Shown here: positions 1 to 9,115 of the stretch, one piece after another | Layout of the letters: the number at the start of each line of letters is the position of its first letter | Position numbering within the stretch: position 1 is the first letter of the stretch | Source: Candidatus Melainabacteria bacterium | GTDB lineage: Bacteria > Cyanobacteriota > Vampirovibrionia > Obscuribacterales > Obscuribacteraceae | Length of the DNA stretch: 64,000 nucleotides | Direction: 5' to 3' | NCBI GenBank assembly: GCA_003963305.1 | Contig: RXJR01000016.1 | Coordinates: forward strand, 45,630 to 109,629 | Position numbers and translations under genes: made by a program | The notes under the pieces: generated by a model | What the model saw: the letters and a program-made list of their open reading frames with translations, nothing else | Told to the model about the DNA's origin: nothing | Database searches by the model: none

Positions 1-1179
1 GCGGAACAAGACAAATTCCGCAAAATCTTCTTCGGAGTGCCCGGCATCGGTGGTCGCTATTCGGCCCTTTCCAACTTCGGACTGGTACCGTCCGCGGTGA
101 TGGGCGTGGACTTGCAAAAATTCATGGACAAAACCGAAGAGATGGTTCGGGCTTGTTCACCAGAGACACCAATCGACGAGAACCCTGGTGTGGTACTGGG
201 TGTGATGCTCGGCTTGATGGCTAACGCCGGTCGAGACAAGTTGACTCTGATTGCCTCTCCCGGCATTCACGACATCGGCGCCTGGCTCGAACAACTTCTT
301 GCCGAATCAACAGGCAAAGTTGGAAAAGGCATTGTTCCAGTCGACAGAGAACCTATCGGCGCTCCGAATGTTTATGGCAAAGACAGATTCTTCGCTTACC
401 TACGCTTAGACAACGCAGCCGACCCTGACCAAGATCGTCTCGTCGAAGCACTGGAAAAGGCCAACCAGCCTGTGGTTCGTATCAACGTTCCGGACATTTA
501 CTGCATCGGCCAAGAATTTTTCCGCTGGGAAATTGCAACGGCTGTCGCCGGTTCGATTATTGGTATTAACGCCTTCAACCAACCTGACGTCGAAGCAAGT
601 AAGATTGCCACCAAGCAAATTACTGAAGCTTACGAAAAGAATGGTTCACTGCCTGAAGAAAAGCCATTCTATGAAGGCGAGGGAGTGAAGCTGTTTTCAG
701 ACGATAAGAACGTCAACGAACTGAACGCCGCTTTGGGAGCACACCCGAAATCGTTAGCCGGTTATTTGAAAGCTCACACGTCCAGAGTAAAAGCTGGTGA
801 CTACTTCGCCATTCTCGGTTATATAGAGATGAACGAAAAGCACGAACAGCAGCTACAGACTGTTCGCCTTGCAGTGAGAGATTTCAAAAAGGCGGCAACG
901 TGCCTTGGCTTCGGTCCTCGTTTTCAACATTCGACCGGTCAAGCCTACAAAGGTGGACCGAACACAGGTGTCTTCTTGCAAGTAACCTGTGATCACAAAA
1001 ACGACCTCGACGTTCCAGATCAGAAATACACTTTTGGAGTAGTAGAAGCAGCACAAGCCCGTGGAGACGGTCAGGTGCTTGCAGAGAGGGGTCGCAGAAT
1101 GTTGCGCGTTCACTTGAGCGACGTAGAACAAGGTCTGGCAACTCTGGAAGCTGCTGCTAAGCAGTCTCAACAGAAATAA
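1..1179 (+). CDS. Transaldolase/glucose-6-phosphate isomerase, C-terminal part (5' truncated by window)
   Basis: The open frame runs from the first base, so the start lies outside the window; the GTG at 37 is internal. The visible 392 residues match the phosphoglucose isomerase half of the bifunctional Tal-Pgi proteins: GIGGRYSALSNFGLVPSA near the start, RFQHSTGQAYKGGPNTGVF near the end, and a C-terminal helix. Pgi interconverts glucose-6-phosphate and fructose-6-phosphate in the cytosol. A transaldolase half upstream is inferred from the family, not seen. It is followed after 39 bases by gnd and then glk, a pentose-phosphate/glycolysis operon. A stand-alone Pgi of this subfamily is the alternative. 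Confidence 0.85.
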   Translation, partial: AEQDKFRKIFFGVPGIGGRYSALSNFGLVPSAVMGVDLQKFMDKTEEMVRACSPETPIDENPGVVLGVMLGLMANAGRDKLTLIASPGIHDIGAWLEQLLAESTGKVGKGIVPVDREPIGAPNVYGKDRFFAYLRLDNAADPDQDRLVEALEKANQPVVRINVPDIYCIGQEFFRWEIATAVAGSIIGINAFNQPDVEASKIATKQITEAYEKNGSLPEEKPFYEGEGVKLFSDDKNVNELNAALGAHPKSLAGYLKAHTSRVKAGDYFAILGYIEMNEKHEQQLQTVRLAVRDFKKAATCLGFGPRFQHSTGQAYKGGPNTGVFLQVTCDHKNDLDVPDQKYTFGVVEAAQARGDGQVLAERGRRMLRVHLSDVEQGLATLEAAAKQSQQK

Positions 1180-1218
1180 GTCCATCACATAAAACAGCAC
1201 TACAGAGAGAGAAACAAT

Positions 1219-2211
1219 ATGCAGTTAGGCATGGTGGGACTCGGTCGCATGGGCAGCAATATGGTGCGGCGACTGATTAGAGCTGGTCATGATTGCGTGG
1301 TCTATGACCATCTTCCAGGACCGGGAAAGGAGCTCGAAAAGGAAGGAGCCAATGCGGCTGATTCGCTGGAATCATTCATCAGCAAACTATCGAAGCCAAG
1401 GCACGTATGGGTTATGGTGCCGGCTGGGGCTCCTACGGAAGAGGCAATCTCCAATCTGGCTAATTTGATGGATCCAGGCGATGTTATCGTCGATGGAGGC
1501 AACTCCTATTACAAAGACGACATCAGAAGAGCGGAAGAGCTCAAACCTAAGCGCATCAACTTCGTTGATTGCGGCACCAGCGGCGGTGTGTGGGGTCTGG
1601 ACAGGGGCTACTGCCTGATGGTTGGCGGCGACAGAGACGTGGTGCGGGAACTGTATCCTGTTTTGCGAGCGCTGGCACCAGGTGTAGGGTCGATAGATCG
1701 TACTCCCGGACGTGAACACATTGACAGTACAGCCGAAGAAGGCTTCTTACACTGCGGACCGGTTGGTTCCGGGCACTTCGTAAAAATGGTGCACAACGGC
1801 ATAGAATACGGCTTGATGCAAGCCTATGCGGAAGGATTTGAAATATTCAGGAAAGCAAATTCCGAGCACTTGCCTGAAAACCGCCGATACAATCTCGACA
1901 TCGCCGACATTGCCGAGGTATGGAGAAGGGGCAGCGTAGTGGGTTCCTGGCTTCTGGACCTGACCGCTTCCGCTCTTGCCGGTGACCCAGACCTGGTCAA
2001 CTACAGCGGCTACGTAGAAGATTCAGGCGAAGGTCGATGGACTGTTCAGGCGGCGATCGAGGAGGCTGTACCGGCTGAAGTCCTATCTGCAGCTCTATAC
2101 ACACGCTTTCGCTCAAGAGAAGTAAGTCCGTTCAGCGACAAACTTCTTTCGGCCATGCGGCACAGCTTCGGCGGCCACATCGAACTGAAGCCGGCTCCAG
2201 CGAAGAAATAG
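1219..2211 (+). CDS. gnd: 6-phosphogluconate dehydrogenase, decarboxylating (short form)
   Basis: 330 residues, the length of the short, often NAD-preferring 6PGDH family rather than the 470-residue form. The N-terminal Rossmann motif GLGRMGSNM is at residues 7-15, followed by GGNSYYKDD near 94, the substrate loop [11 protein letters not shown] near 117, and the catalytic [10 protein letters not shown] segment near 190. It converts 6-phosphogluconate to ribulose-5-phosphate and CO2 with NAD(P)H. The ATG at 1219 is preceded by an AGAGAG purine run. It lies between tal-pgi and glk, and glk starts only 4 bases after the stop, so co-transcription is likely. Cofactor choice cannot be told from sequence by eye. 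Confidence 0.93.
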   Translation: MQLGMVGLGRMGSNMVRRLIRAGHDCVVYDHLPGPGKELEKEGANAADSLESFISKLSKPRHVWVMVPAGAPTEEAISNLANLMDPGDVIVDGGNSYYKDDIRRAEELKPKRINFVDCGTSGGVWGLDRGYCLMVGGDRDVVRELYPVLRALAPGVGSIDRTPGREHIDSTAEEGFLHCGPVGSGHFVKMVHNGIEYGLMQAYAEGFEIFRKANSEHLPENRRYNLDIADIAEVWRRGSVVGSWLLDLTASALAGDPDLVNYSGYVEDSGEGRWTVQAAIEEAVPAEVLSAALYTRFRSREVSPFSDKLLSAMRHSFGGHIELKPAPAKK

Positions 2212-2215
2212 TGTC

Positions 2216-3232
2216 ATGGCCGATACCATAATTTTAGCTGGTGATGTTGGTGGCACCAAAGCTAATCTGGCATTTTATTCGCTTAAAAACACAAGGCTCC
2301 ACTTACTGGTCCAAAAGCAGTATCCAAGCAACGGGTACGCGGATCTGCACGAGCTGATAGCTGAATTCATCCAGGAGACTCAGCTGAATGCAGACCATGT
2401 TTGCATTGCCGTGGCAGGGCCTGTTGTAGATGGGAGTTGCCATGCCACCAACCTCCCGTGGGTCATCGACGCCGGGCTTCTAGCAAAGCGACTCAACCTC
2501 AAGAACGTTGAGCTGATGAACGACCTCGAAGCCAATGCTCACGGCATTTATGAACTGACAGACGACGATTTTGTCACGATCAACAAAGGTGACATAAAAA
2601 AGCACGGCAATGTAGGCGTTATTTCTGCCGGCACCGGGCTTGGAGAAGCTGGAATTATCTGGGAAGACCGCAAAATGCGCCCTTTTGCATCAGAAGGCGG
2701 GCACTGCGACTTTGCACCGAATGGTCCGCTCCAGTTTGAACTTCTGCAGTACCTGCAGAAGAAATTCGATCACGTCAGTTGTGAACGAGTTTTATCGGGA
2801 CAGGGACTGCGAAACATTTACGACTTTCTTCGAGATCAAAATAAGTATCCACAACCAGAATGGCTAGCAGCGTCACTTAATGCAGGGGATGCACCATCAA
2901 TAATTTCCAAGCATGGTCTCAAAGGCGAAACTGAAATCTGCGTCGAAGCGCTGAACATCTTCACTGATATTTATGGTGCTGAAGCAGGAAATCTGGCGCT
3001 GAAACTTATGGCCACGGGCGGAATATACATAGGCGGTGGCATCGCACCAAAAATGATTGCGAAGTTGAAAGAGCCCAGATTCCTCAAAGCATTTCTGGAG
3101 AAGGGTCGGTTGCGCAATGTGCTTGAAACGATACAAATCAAAGTTATCATGAATGACAAAACAGCACTGCTGGGCGCAGCCAGATGTGCTCTGATGCATG
3201 CCGGGATTTTCCATCATATCGGTGCGGTCTAG
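2216..3232 (+). CDS. glk: Glucokinase (E. coli Glk type)
   Basis: 338 residues, typical for the ROK-independent bacterial glucokinase family (PF02685). Visible landmarks are the phosphate-binding GDVGGTKANLAFY at residues 9-21, NDLEANAHG near 102, GTGLGEAGI near 140 and the family signature EGGHCDFAP near 160. It phosphorylates glucose with ATP to glucose-6-phosphate, feeding the isomerase and gnd next to it. The ATG lies 4 bases after the gnd stop with no clear own ribosome site, suggesting translational coupling. Confidence 0.93.
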   Translation: MADTIILAGDVGGTKANLAFYSLKNTRLHLLVQKQYPSNGYADLHELIAEFIQETQLNADHVCIAVAGPVVDGSCHATNLPWVIDAGLLAKRLNLKNVELMNDLEANAHGIYELTDDDFVTINKGDIKKHGNVGVISAGTGLGEAGIIWEDRKMRPFASEGGHCDFAPNGPLQFELLQYLQKKFDHVSCERVLSGQGLRNIYDFLRDQNKYPQPEWLAASLNAGDAPSIISKHGLKGETEICVEALNIFTDIYGAEAGNLALKLMATGGIYIGGGIAPKMIAKLKEPRFLKAFLEKGRLRNVLETIQIKVIMNDKTALLGAARCALMHAGIFHHIGAV

Positions 3233-3269
3233 CTTTCAACATAGTCTTTTTGAAGAGGAATTTTTCACT

Positions 3270-3797
3270 ATGCCAGTCGATACCCAATACCTTCTGAACA
3301 GGCTTGAACAACTGGGATTCAAAACAAATACCGTCGAACATCCGCCACTGCGAACCGTAGAAGAATCCAAACAGCTGCGTGGGGAGTTGCCCGGTGCTCA
3401 CGTGAAGAACCTGTTTCTAAAGGATAAATTCAAACGTTTCTGGCTGGTTGTTGCCCAGGAAGATACAAGCATCAACTTAAAACAACTGGCCTCAATACTT
3501 GGTGCCGGTAAATTCTCCTTTGCTTCAGCGGATGAACTGTACGAGTACCTGGGAATAACTCCTGGTGCGGTTTCACCCCTGGCTCTAATCAATGACTCCG
3601 AGAAGAAGGTTGCAGTAGTACTCGATCAGCGCATGATGAGCACTTCGCCTTTGAACTTCCATCCCTTACGCAATGACATGACGATTGCCATCTCTACGCC
3701 GGACTTTTTAGCGTTCCTGAAAGACGTTGAACACACACCTCAAGTCATCAATATAGCGCAGCAAGCGGAAGCAGATAATGAAGCAACTGCTGTTTGA
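3270..3797 (+). CDS. YbaK/ProX-type prolyl-tRNA editing deacylase
   Basis: 175 residues from the ATG at 3270, chosen because GAAGAGGAA sits about 9 bases upstream; the frame is open further 5' but overlaps glk. The sequence covers the whole YbaK/EbsC fold: VKNLFLKDKFKRFWLVV near residue 50, LASILGAGKFSFAS near 75, and LGITPGAVSPLAL near 95, which match the ProX/ProXp-ala group. These free-standing enzymes hydrolyse mischarged tRNA such as Ala-tRNA-Pro. It may be the last gene of the gnd-glk operon (37-base gap) but has no metabolic link to it. Substrate is inferred from the family. Confidence 0.85.
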   Translation: MPVDTQYLLNRLEQLGFKTNTVEHPPLRTVEESKQLRGELPGAHVKNLFLKDKFKRFWLVVAQEDTSINLKQLASILGAGKFSFASADELYEYLGITPGAVSPLALINDSEKKVAVVLDQRMMSTSPLNFHPLRNDMTIAISTPDFLAFLKDVEHTPQVINIAQQAEADNEATAV

Positions 3798-3854
3798 GGG
3801 AACAGCTAGTGACGCCGCACGGAAAGCGGCTGGCTGATTAGAGCTATGCCGGCA

Positions 3855-4859
3855 CTATTGGCGTAAGTGCGGCACGTTTGGATAATTTTCGACGACTTTG
3901 TGAAAGATGTAGCCATATTGAATTGACTCGGAAATCATCTCTTGAGGCAGAAATAAAGCGTCCAGTCTTGCGTTGGCATATTCCGCAGGAAGTTGCAGAG
4001 GTAGTTCCGCCGATGGCAAGAACTGCTGTTTCTCGACGAGAAATGAACCGATGTAATTACCGTCGAAAACAAAACTGACCGAAATCGTGCCGCTGCCATC
4101 AGTAGACAATGTCAGACAAGCAGTTTGACCACGCTTGGAGAATTCATCCAATAACCCGAGCGCTACAGTCGGCGTATTCGAGACAGGAAGACCCTCGATC
4201 GGACAACCAAGGAACAAAGAAGACATAGACAAGATTATCTCTTCAGGCAAGGAATAGAGCTGCACGTCTGTGCCGCTCGACTGAAGATCTCCAATCATCA
4301 GATACATTGCAGTTTCGGTCGTGTATGGTTGCGGCTTTGGACTTTTAGTACCATATATGCAACCAACAACTCGTCCTTCGAAGAGCAAGGCTGCAGAACG
4401 TGAGAGCTTTTCTTCGTTTTGCGCCTTCAAGCAACCGGTAAACTTAGTATTCTCAATGTGCTCCATCAACTCAGCGAGCGTATGCTCGTTGCTCGTCATG
4501 GTGCGAATATTTCCATCAAGAGAGGGCATTACGACGTCGATAGCGCGTCGTAATTTCATGTTGGTAGGGTAAGAGTCAGCCCAGACAGAAAATGCATTAA
4601 TGGAGTCGCTACTGGTGCTCAATTGAACGCGTTCAGTGGTGCCTATCATGTAAGCAAAAGTGAGCAGAGCTCTGTCACCGTGCATACAAACGAAAGTAGC
4701 AGGCACCTGACGACCAATATCCAGAGGGTCTTGACTAGGCAGAAAACCCTTAATGCCGGCCGGTGCAACTGTTACCAGATAGCCACCGGTTTCCGGTGCC
4801 TCAACACGGCACAGGACGCTCTGTCCAGGACGATAGCCTTTTGTTTCGCCAGCAGTCAT
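3855..4859 (-). CDS. Hypothetical protein, S1-like N-terminus and DUF4388-like domain
   Basis: 334 residues, no signal peptide or membrane segment. Residues about 8-70 resemble an S1/OB fold (YRPGQSVLCRVE, then GIKGFLP, then a basic-hydrophobic strand). From about 125 there is a stretch like DUF4388/PATAN domains: a helix, TGCLKA, then AALLFEGRVVGCIYG. The rest, alpha/beta in character, has no family I recognise. DUF4388 domains occur in bacterial and cyanobacterial signalling proteins; an S1-like head is an unusual partner. The gene is convergent with the tRNA editing gene and is followed downstream by no minus-strand partner. Function unknown. Confidence 0.7.
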   Translation of the reverse strand: MTAGETKGYRPGQSVLCRVEAPETGGYLVTVAPAGIKGFLPSQDPLDIGRQVPATFVCMHGDRALLTFAYMIGTTERVQLSTSSDSINAFSVWADSYPTNMKLRRAIDVVMPSLDGNIRTMTSNEHTLAELMEHIENTKFTGCLKAQNEEKLSRSAALLFEGRVVGCIYGTKSPKPQPYTTETAMYLMIGDLQSSGTDVQLYSLPEEIILSMSSLFLGCPIEGLPVSNTPTVALGLLDEFSKRGQTACLTLSTDGSGTISVSFVFDGNYIGSFLVEKQQFLPSAELPLQLPAEYANARLDALFLPQEMISESIQYGYIFHKVVENYPNVPHLRQ

Positions 4860-4894
4860 GATGCCAGGATTTTAGCATCTTATCCGAGCGTCAA

Positions 4895-5464
4895 CTAGTC
4901 GGCTTTTGGTTTGGATGCCTGGGACTCGGAAGCGTCGTTACCTGACTGAGCCGCATTAACTTTAAGAGGCTCAGAAGCATTCTCAGCAGAGGCAATTACC
5001 TTACTCTGGTTGACACCGTCTACCGCAGTTTTTCCTGACTTTGTAGGACCCTCTATGTCAATTGCATTGACCACGCTCTTTCCGGCATAGCAGACCACTC
5101 TACCCAGCCCGGTGATACCTAGTTTGCGCGCCGCTGCTTTTGAGAGGTCCACTACTCTGTTGTGAGCGTAGGGACCACGATCGTTGACGATCACCTCGCA
5201 ACAAGAGCCTGTATCCGGATTCTTCACTAGAATTTTGGTGCCAAATGGCAATGATCGGTGCGCACAAGTCAACTTCGAATTATCGAAAATCTCTCCGGAT
5301 GCGGTTTTACGCCCGTTGAATTTGTCGGCATAGAACGAAGCCACACCATGAAAAACCTTCCCAATTTTTGACTCTATTTTGCGAATCGGCGAAGATAGTG
5401 CCGGTGTCGTGAAAATGAGCAACACAAAGACAACAGCGCAAAAATAGCGCACGATGTTAATCAT
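4895..5464 (-). CDS. RlpA-like double-psi beta-barrel protein, secreted
   Basis: 189 residues from the ATG at 5464; an in-frame TTG two codons earlier is possible. The first ~27 residues are a signal peptide ending near PALSS. Residues about 35-125 form the RlpA barrel: GVASFYADKFNGRKTASGE, the conserved AHRSLPFGT, VIVNDRGPY with the catalytic-type Asp, and a closing DLSKAAARKLG. RlpA proteins bind or cleave peptidoglycan glycan strands at septa. There is no SPOR domain; instead a ~60-residue polar Ser/Ala/Lys tail follows. It lacks a lipobox, so it is probably periplasmic. Lytic activity is inferred. Confidence 0.85.
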   Translation of the reverse strand: MINIVRYFCAVVFVLLIFTTPALSSPIRKIESKIGKVFHGVASFYADKFNGRKTASGEIFDNSKLTCAHRSLPFGTKILVKNPDTGSCCEVIVNDRGPYAHNRVVDLSKAAARKLGITGLGRVVCYAGKSVVNAIDIEGPTKSGKTAVDGVNQSKVIASAENASEPLKVNAAQSGNDASESQASKPKAD

Positions 5465-5582
5465 GATCAAAGTCTCTTAAAGTCTATCGCTGTGCAGAAA
5501 GCAGCTGTTTAGCTTTCGTGCTGGTCTCGACGAAGCTCTTCACTTTTAAGTTCCCGCGCTGCGCCATACGCCGACAATGGCT

Positions 5583-6707
5583 CTAACCAGCGAGGATTGC
5601 TCTGGATCGCTTACGCAGGTCTTCGGCTTCGAAAGTACGCCCCTGAGCGCTGTACAACTCCGCCAGGTCCTTCAGCGCATTACCGACCGCTTTGTGATCT
5701 GGTCCATAGTTCTTTTCGTATATTTGCACAGCGAGATTTGTTAGAGCAGCAGCTTTATCGTACTTCTTGCGCTCCTCGTAGAATTTGGCCATCGACAACA
5801 AGGTCGTTGCCACTTCGGGATGTTCGGTGCCCAGCACCGTCGAAAAAAGTTCCAGAGCGCGGCGATACAACATCGCGGCCTCACCATCTCTGCTCATTTT
5901 GTAGTACAAGACCGCAAGATTATGCAAGTTGGTGGCAATCTCAGAGTGATCAGGCTCCGGATTTTTTTCGTATATCTCAAGAGAGCGCTTGTACAGAGGC
6001 TCCGCCTCGGCGTACTTACCCTGATACGAATAGTTGTTGGCCAGGCTGCGAAGTGTTTCAGCCACTTCGGCGTGGTCCATTCCCAGCAACTCTTCTTTCA
6101 CCGACAGTGTCTTCAGGTAGTAGGCATCAGCATCCGCAAATCGTCCCTGTTTTCGATAAATTCGAGCCAGAGTCTTCAATCCGTTCGCTACTTCCTTGCT
6201 GACCAGACCTGCATTTGCTTCTTTAACAGCCAGGGCGCGCAGCATCAGAGGTTCGCATTCGTTGAAATTGCCAACCGAAGCGTAGAAATTAGCAAGCTCT
6301 TGTAAACTATCAGCTACATCAAGATGTTCAGCACCAAGCATGCTCTCTTTAATCTGCAGCGCCTGACGATAAAGCTGTTCGCACTCGTGCAATTTGCCCT
6401 GAAAACCCTGATTCTTGGCCAGCGCTGTCAAGCATTCAGCCACTTCTATGCTCTGGTCGCCAAGATTACGTGCTCTAAGCTCAAGTGCCTCGGTTATGCG
6501 CGGCTCGGCCTGCTGATATTGACCGACTGAATTGTAGAGGGTTGCCAAATCTAAGCAGCTAGTGGCGATCTGCAAATCGCGGTAATTTTGCCTGGCGAAC
6601 TCCAGAGCCTCAAACCAGGCTTTCTCGCAGTCTTCGTATCGTTGCTCGACGAAGGCCAACTGACCTGCCTGCCGCAGTTCTTCCCAGTCCAATTTGACAT
6701 CCTGCAT
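5583..6707 (-). CDS. TPR protein, kinesin-light-chain type
   Basis: 374 residues from the ATG at 6707. It is a solenoid of about eight 42-residue TPR repeats of the kinesin-light-chain type, with the recurring pattern EVAECLTALAKNQG, then a YR or YK and AL(Q/E) helix. No signal peptide or other domain is visible, so it is a cytosolic scaffold. An in-frame TTG at 6725 is an alternative start, and the strongest ribosome-site-like sequence (GGGAGG, minus strand of 6741-6746) lies 15 bases before that TTG. It shares a 158-base divergent intergenic region with the methyltransferase. Partners are unknown. Confidence 0.8.
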   Translation of the reverse strand: MQDVKLDWEELRQAGQLAFVEQRYEDCEKAWFEALEFARQNYRDLQIATSCLDLATLYNSVGQYQQAEPRITEALELRARNLGDQSIEVAECLTALAKNQGFQGKLHECEQLYRQALQIKESMLGAEHLDVADSLQELANFYASVGNFNECEPLMLRALAVKEANAGLVSKEVANGLKTLARIYRKQGRFADADAYYLKTLSVKEELLGMDHAEVAETLRSLANNYSYQGKYAEAEPLYKRSLEIYEKNPEPDHSEIATNLHNLAVLYYKMSRDGEAAMLYRRALELFSTVLGTEHPEVATTLLSMAKFYEERKKYDKAAALTNLAVQIYEKNYGPDHKAVGNALKDLAELYSAQGRTFEAEDLRKRSRAILAG

Positions 6708-6865
6708 CTTGTATCCGCCCAGCAAGCCCGGAATTATTATCCTCCCACATACTGTAAAACAAAACTGCTTGACTTTGGCAACCCATTAAGCGGAGTAACG
6801 CTTATCCTCTGTGACGGGGAAGGAGTTCAGATGGAAGCTCGCGGTTCGACGCGGTGTTATGTTAG

Positions 6866-7705
6866 ATGGGCAGTGACGATTCGCCAAAGAAAATGACAAG
6901 ACTCTATGAAATACCATTGCTTTACGACCTTGCCTTCAGGCGCATGGCTATTACTAACAACGTGGACGGGCTTCTGGCTTGTCACGAGCGCTTCGGCAGC
7001 GAGCACGAACTGAAAAATGTCCTTGAGTTGGCGGCGGGACCAAGCCGCCATGCCCTGGAATTCGCGAGCAGAGGCTACCTCGCAACTGCAATCGACAACT
7101 CGCCGTCGATGTGTTTCTATGCCACGAAACTTGCCGGCGACCTATCTGTCCCCTTGAATGTTAACAACGAGGACATGCTCGATTTCAATATCTCAGAGAA
7201 TTTTGATCTGGCTTTTATCCTGCTTAATTCAATCGGGCACGTACACACGGCAACAGATCTCACCAGACACCTGGCTGCAGTCTCAAGACATCTGAGTCGA
7301 GACGGGTTATACGTGGTCGAGGCTCATTACCCTCACTGGAGTGGTCGCGAGTCAATCAAACAGTCGTCTTGGCCAGTCGAGTTAGAGGGCATTCAACTAC
7401 ACGTCGACTTCGGTGCCACTGACGATGAATTCGATGTCGACACCAGGGTTCGCAGTCTCAAATTGCACATTTACGGTTCGGTGATGGGCAACTCAGTAGA
7501 CCTAGCCGACCATCTGATGATTCGCTCATGGTCGGCAGATTGCTTCGAAGAAACAGTTGCAGAGAGCGGGTTCTTTGAGATTGCAGCTAAACTCAGTTCA
7601 CTCGACCCAGATCAGCCATTCAATCCAGCTGAGGCCGGGCGGCTCGTCTATGTTCTGAAGAAAAAAGACGGTTTGCTCAGTCAGAACGCGTCAAAGCAAC
7701 AATAA
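6866..7705 (+). CDS. Class I SAM-dependent methyltransferase
   Basis: 279 residues. Motif I of the SAM-binding fold reads VLELAAGPSRHALEFA at about residues 52-67, followed by the acidic ribose-binding AIDNSPSM near 76 and a motif IV-like FDLAFILLNSIGH near 113. The C-terminal part is a beta-rich substrate region. An alternative start is the ATG at 6893 (MTRLYEIP). The substrate cannot be read from the sequence. The 3' end overlaps the convergent cupin gene by 29 bases. Confidence 0.8.
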   Translation: MGSDDSPKKMTRLYEIPLLYDLAFRRMAITNNVDGLLACHERFGSEHELKNVLELAAGPSRHALEFASRGYLATAIDNSPSMCFYATKLAGDLSVPLNVNNEDMLDFNISENFDLAFILLNSIGHVHTATDLTRHLAAVSRHLSRDGLYVVEAHYPHWSGRESIKQSSWPVELEGIQLHVDFGATDDEFDVDTRVRSLKLHIYGSVMGNSVDLADHLMIRSWSADCFEETVAESGFFEIAAKLSSLDPDQPFNPAEAGRLVYVLKKKDGLLSQNASKQQ

Positions 7706-8183
7706 TTTCTTCGTGCAGTGGATGATCGCCAAGAAGTACTCTTCGCTCGCCATGTTCATAGTCGGCAAATTCGAATCCTGGTGCAACGGTGCATCCCATC
7801 AAAGCAAAATTACCGCCGGGAGCCAACCTCGAGCCCTGCCAGACCCGTTTGGGGACGACATACTGCAGTTGGTGACCAGAGGCGATGTCTTTACCGAGGG
7901 TGACTTCGGTCAATCTGCCGGACTGATCAATCAAAGACAGCACAACTGGGTCGCCAAGATAGAAGTGATAAATTTCGTCAGACTTTAGTCGATGGAAAGC
8001 TGAGAAAGTAGAAGAGTCCAACATGTAGAAGATAGAGGTCATCGTTGCTCTTTCATCTTCGTATCGCAGCGGCAAAGAAGATTTCGCCAACATCTCAGGA
8101 GCGCGAAAAATCTCCTTGAAGAAGCCCCCTTCTCCAGGTAATGGTTTTAGGTCAAGCATTGCCTTTAGTTCGTCAGCTGTCAT
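7677..8183 (-). CDS. Cupin superfamily protein, DUF985 type
   Basis: 168 residues from the ATG at 8183, which has GAGG seven bases upstream; the frame stays open to a TTG at 8210. Matches the DUF985 cupin family: GGFFKEIFRA near residue 17, TSIFYMLDSSTFSAFHRLKSDEIYHFYLGDP in the middle (its first half near 48), then VVPKRVWQGSRL and GCTVAPGFEFADYE near 130-145. Members form dimeric beta barrels of uncertain sugar-isomerase or epimerase-like role; no reaction can be assigned. It overlaps the methyltransferase gene tail to tail. Confidence 0.85.
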   Translation of the reverse strand: MTADELKAMLDLKPLPGEGGFFKEIFRAPEMLAKSSLPLRYEDERATMTSIFYMLDSSTFSAFHRLKSDEIYHFYLGDPVVLSLIDQSGRLTEVTLGKDIASGHQLQYVVPKRVWQGSRLAPGGNFALMGCTVAPGFEFADYEHGERRVLLGDHPLHEEIIVALTRSD

Positions 8184-8261
8184 ACTGAACCTCGAGTTGT
8201 TTGTCTGCAAATACCGCAGATAAAGAATACACTTCCATTCTCAAGTTTCAGGAGCAAAAAA

Positions 8262-9038
8262 TTGGCAAAACGAGCCCTCGTAACCGGAGCATCCGAAGGA
8301 ATTGGTTTTGAACTCTGCAAACTGCTGGCTAAAGATGGCTATTCCATCGTACTTACGGCTCGCAATCAACAGCAACTTGAGAAACGAGTTGAGCAATTAA
8401 AAGAGCATAAAATCGAAACTCACATCATTGTCCAGGATCTTTCTTTGCCCGATGCGTGCGAAAAAATAGTGGAAGAACTGACTGCAAAAAACCTGCAAAT
8501 AGACATTTTGATAAACAATGCGGGATTCGCCAATTACGGCTATTTCTCAAGCAACTCTTTAGAGAAGGAAGTGGCACTGCTGCAAGTCAATATCGTCGCT
8601 TTGACTAAGCTGACTAAACTGCTATTGCCATCAATGCTGAAAAACAAAGACGGAAAAATAATGAACCTGGCCTCTATGGCAGCATTTGTGGCGGGACCAC
8701 AAATGGCTGTCTATTATGCGAGCAAAGCTTATGTTCTTTCATTCTCAGAAGCTCTCGCTTGTGAGCTGGAAGGAACGGGAGTTACGGTGACCGCAGTATG
8801 CCCCGGAGCTACCGCAACTGAGTTTCAAGAACGAGCCGGACTGGGTCGCTCCAAGCTCTTCTCCAAATTCAAACCAATGGATGCCACTACTGTGTCTGAG
8901 ATCGGTTATCGAGGCATGATGAACGGTGACGTTATAGTGATCACGGGAACCTCCAATAAGTTTATGGGATTGGCAACACGATTGCTCCCGAGGAGCGTGT
9001 GCACGCATATGGTGAAGCGCATTCAGGCGGCCCGCTAA
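8262..9038 (+). CDS. Short-chain dehydrogenase/reductase
   Basis: 258 residues starting at TTG 8262, supported by CAGGAG at 8249-8254. Classical SDR layout: TGASEGIGFE cofactor loop at residues 8-17, NNAGFANYG near 87, the catalytic Ser in LASMA near 131, and YYASK with the catalytic Tyr/Lys near 145. PGATATEF after it is the usual PG motif. The Arg after the glycine-loop region (TARNQQ) suggests NADP(H). It belongs to the DltE/YqjQ-like SDR group. Substrate unknown. The following LysM-like gene starts about 80 bases later. Confidence 0.9.
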   Translation: MAKRALVTGASEGIGFELCKLLAKDGYSIVLTARNQQQLEKRVEQLKEHKIETHIIVQDLSLPDACEKIVEELTAKNLQIDILINNAGFANYGYFSSNSLEKEVALLQVNIVALTKLTKLLLPSMLKNKDGKIMNLASMAAFVAGPQMAVYYASKAYVLSFSEALACELEGTGVTVTAVCPGATATEFQERAGLGRSKLFSKFKPMDATTVSEIGYRGMMNGDVIVITGTSNKFMGLATRLLPRSVCTHMVKRIQAAR

Positions 9039-9115
9039 ACAGCAAAATCAAAAGACAACAACGCTGGATACTCGGGCTAATGGGCACAATTACAGTGCAC
9101 AACCGAGGCGGTGAA

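Noticed and set aside
5462..5472. Shared TTGATCATGA start context in the RlpA-like and sigma factor genes
   Set aside because: Two occurrences of a TTG two codons before an ATG are easily explained by chance and the palindromic TGATCA; no regulatory meaning can be shown.
7760..7790. tRNA T-arm-like TTCGAATCC
   Set aside because: It lies inside the DUF985 gene and no acceptor or anticodon stems fit around it.
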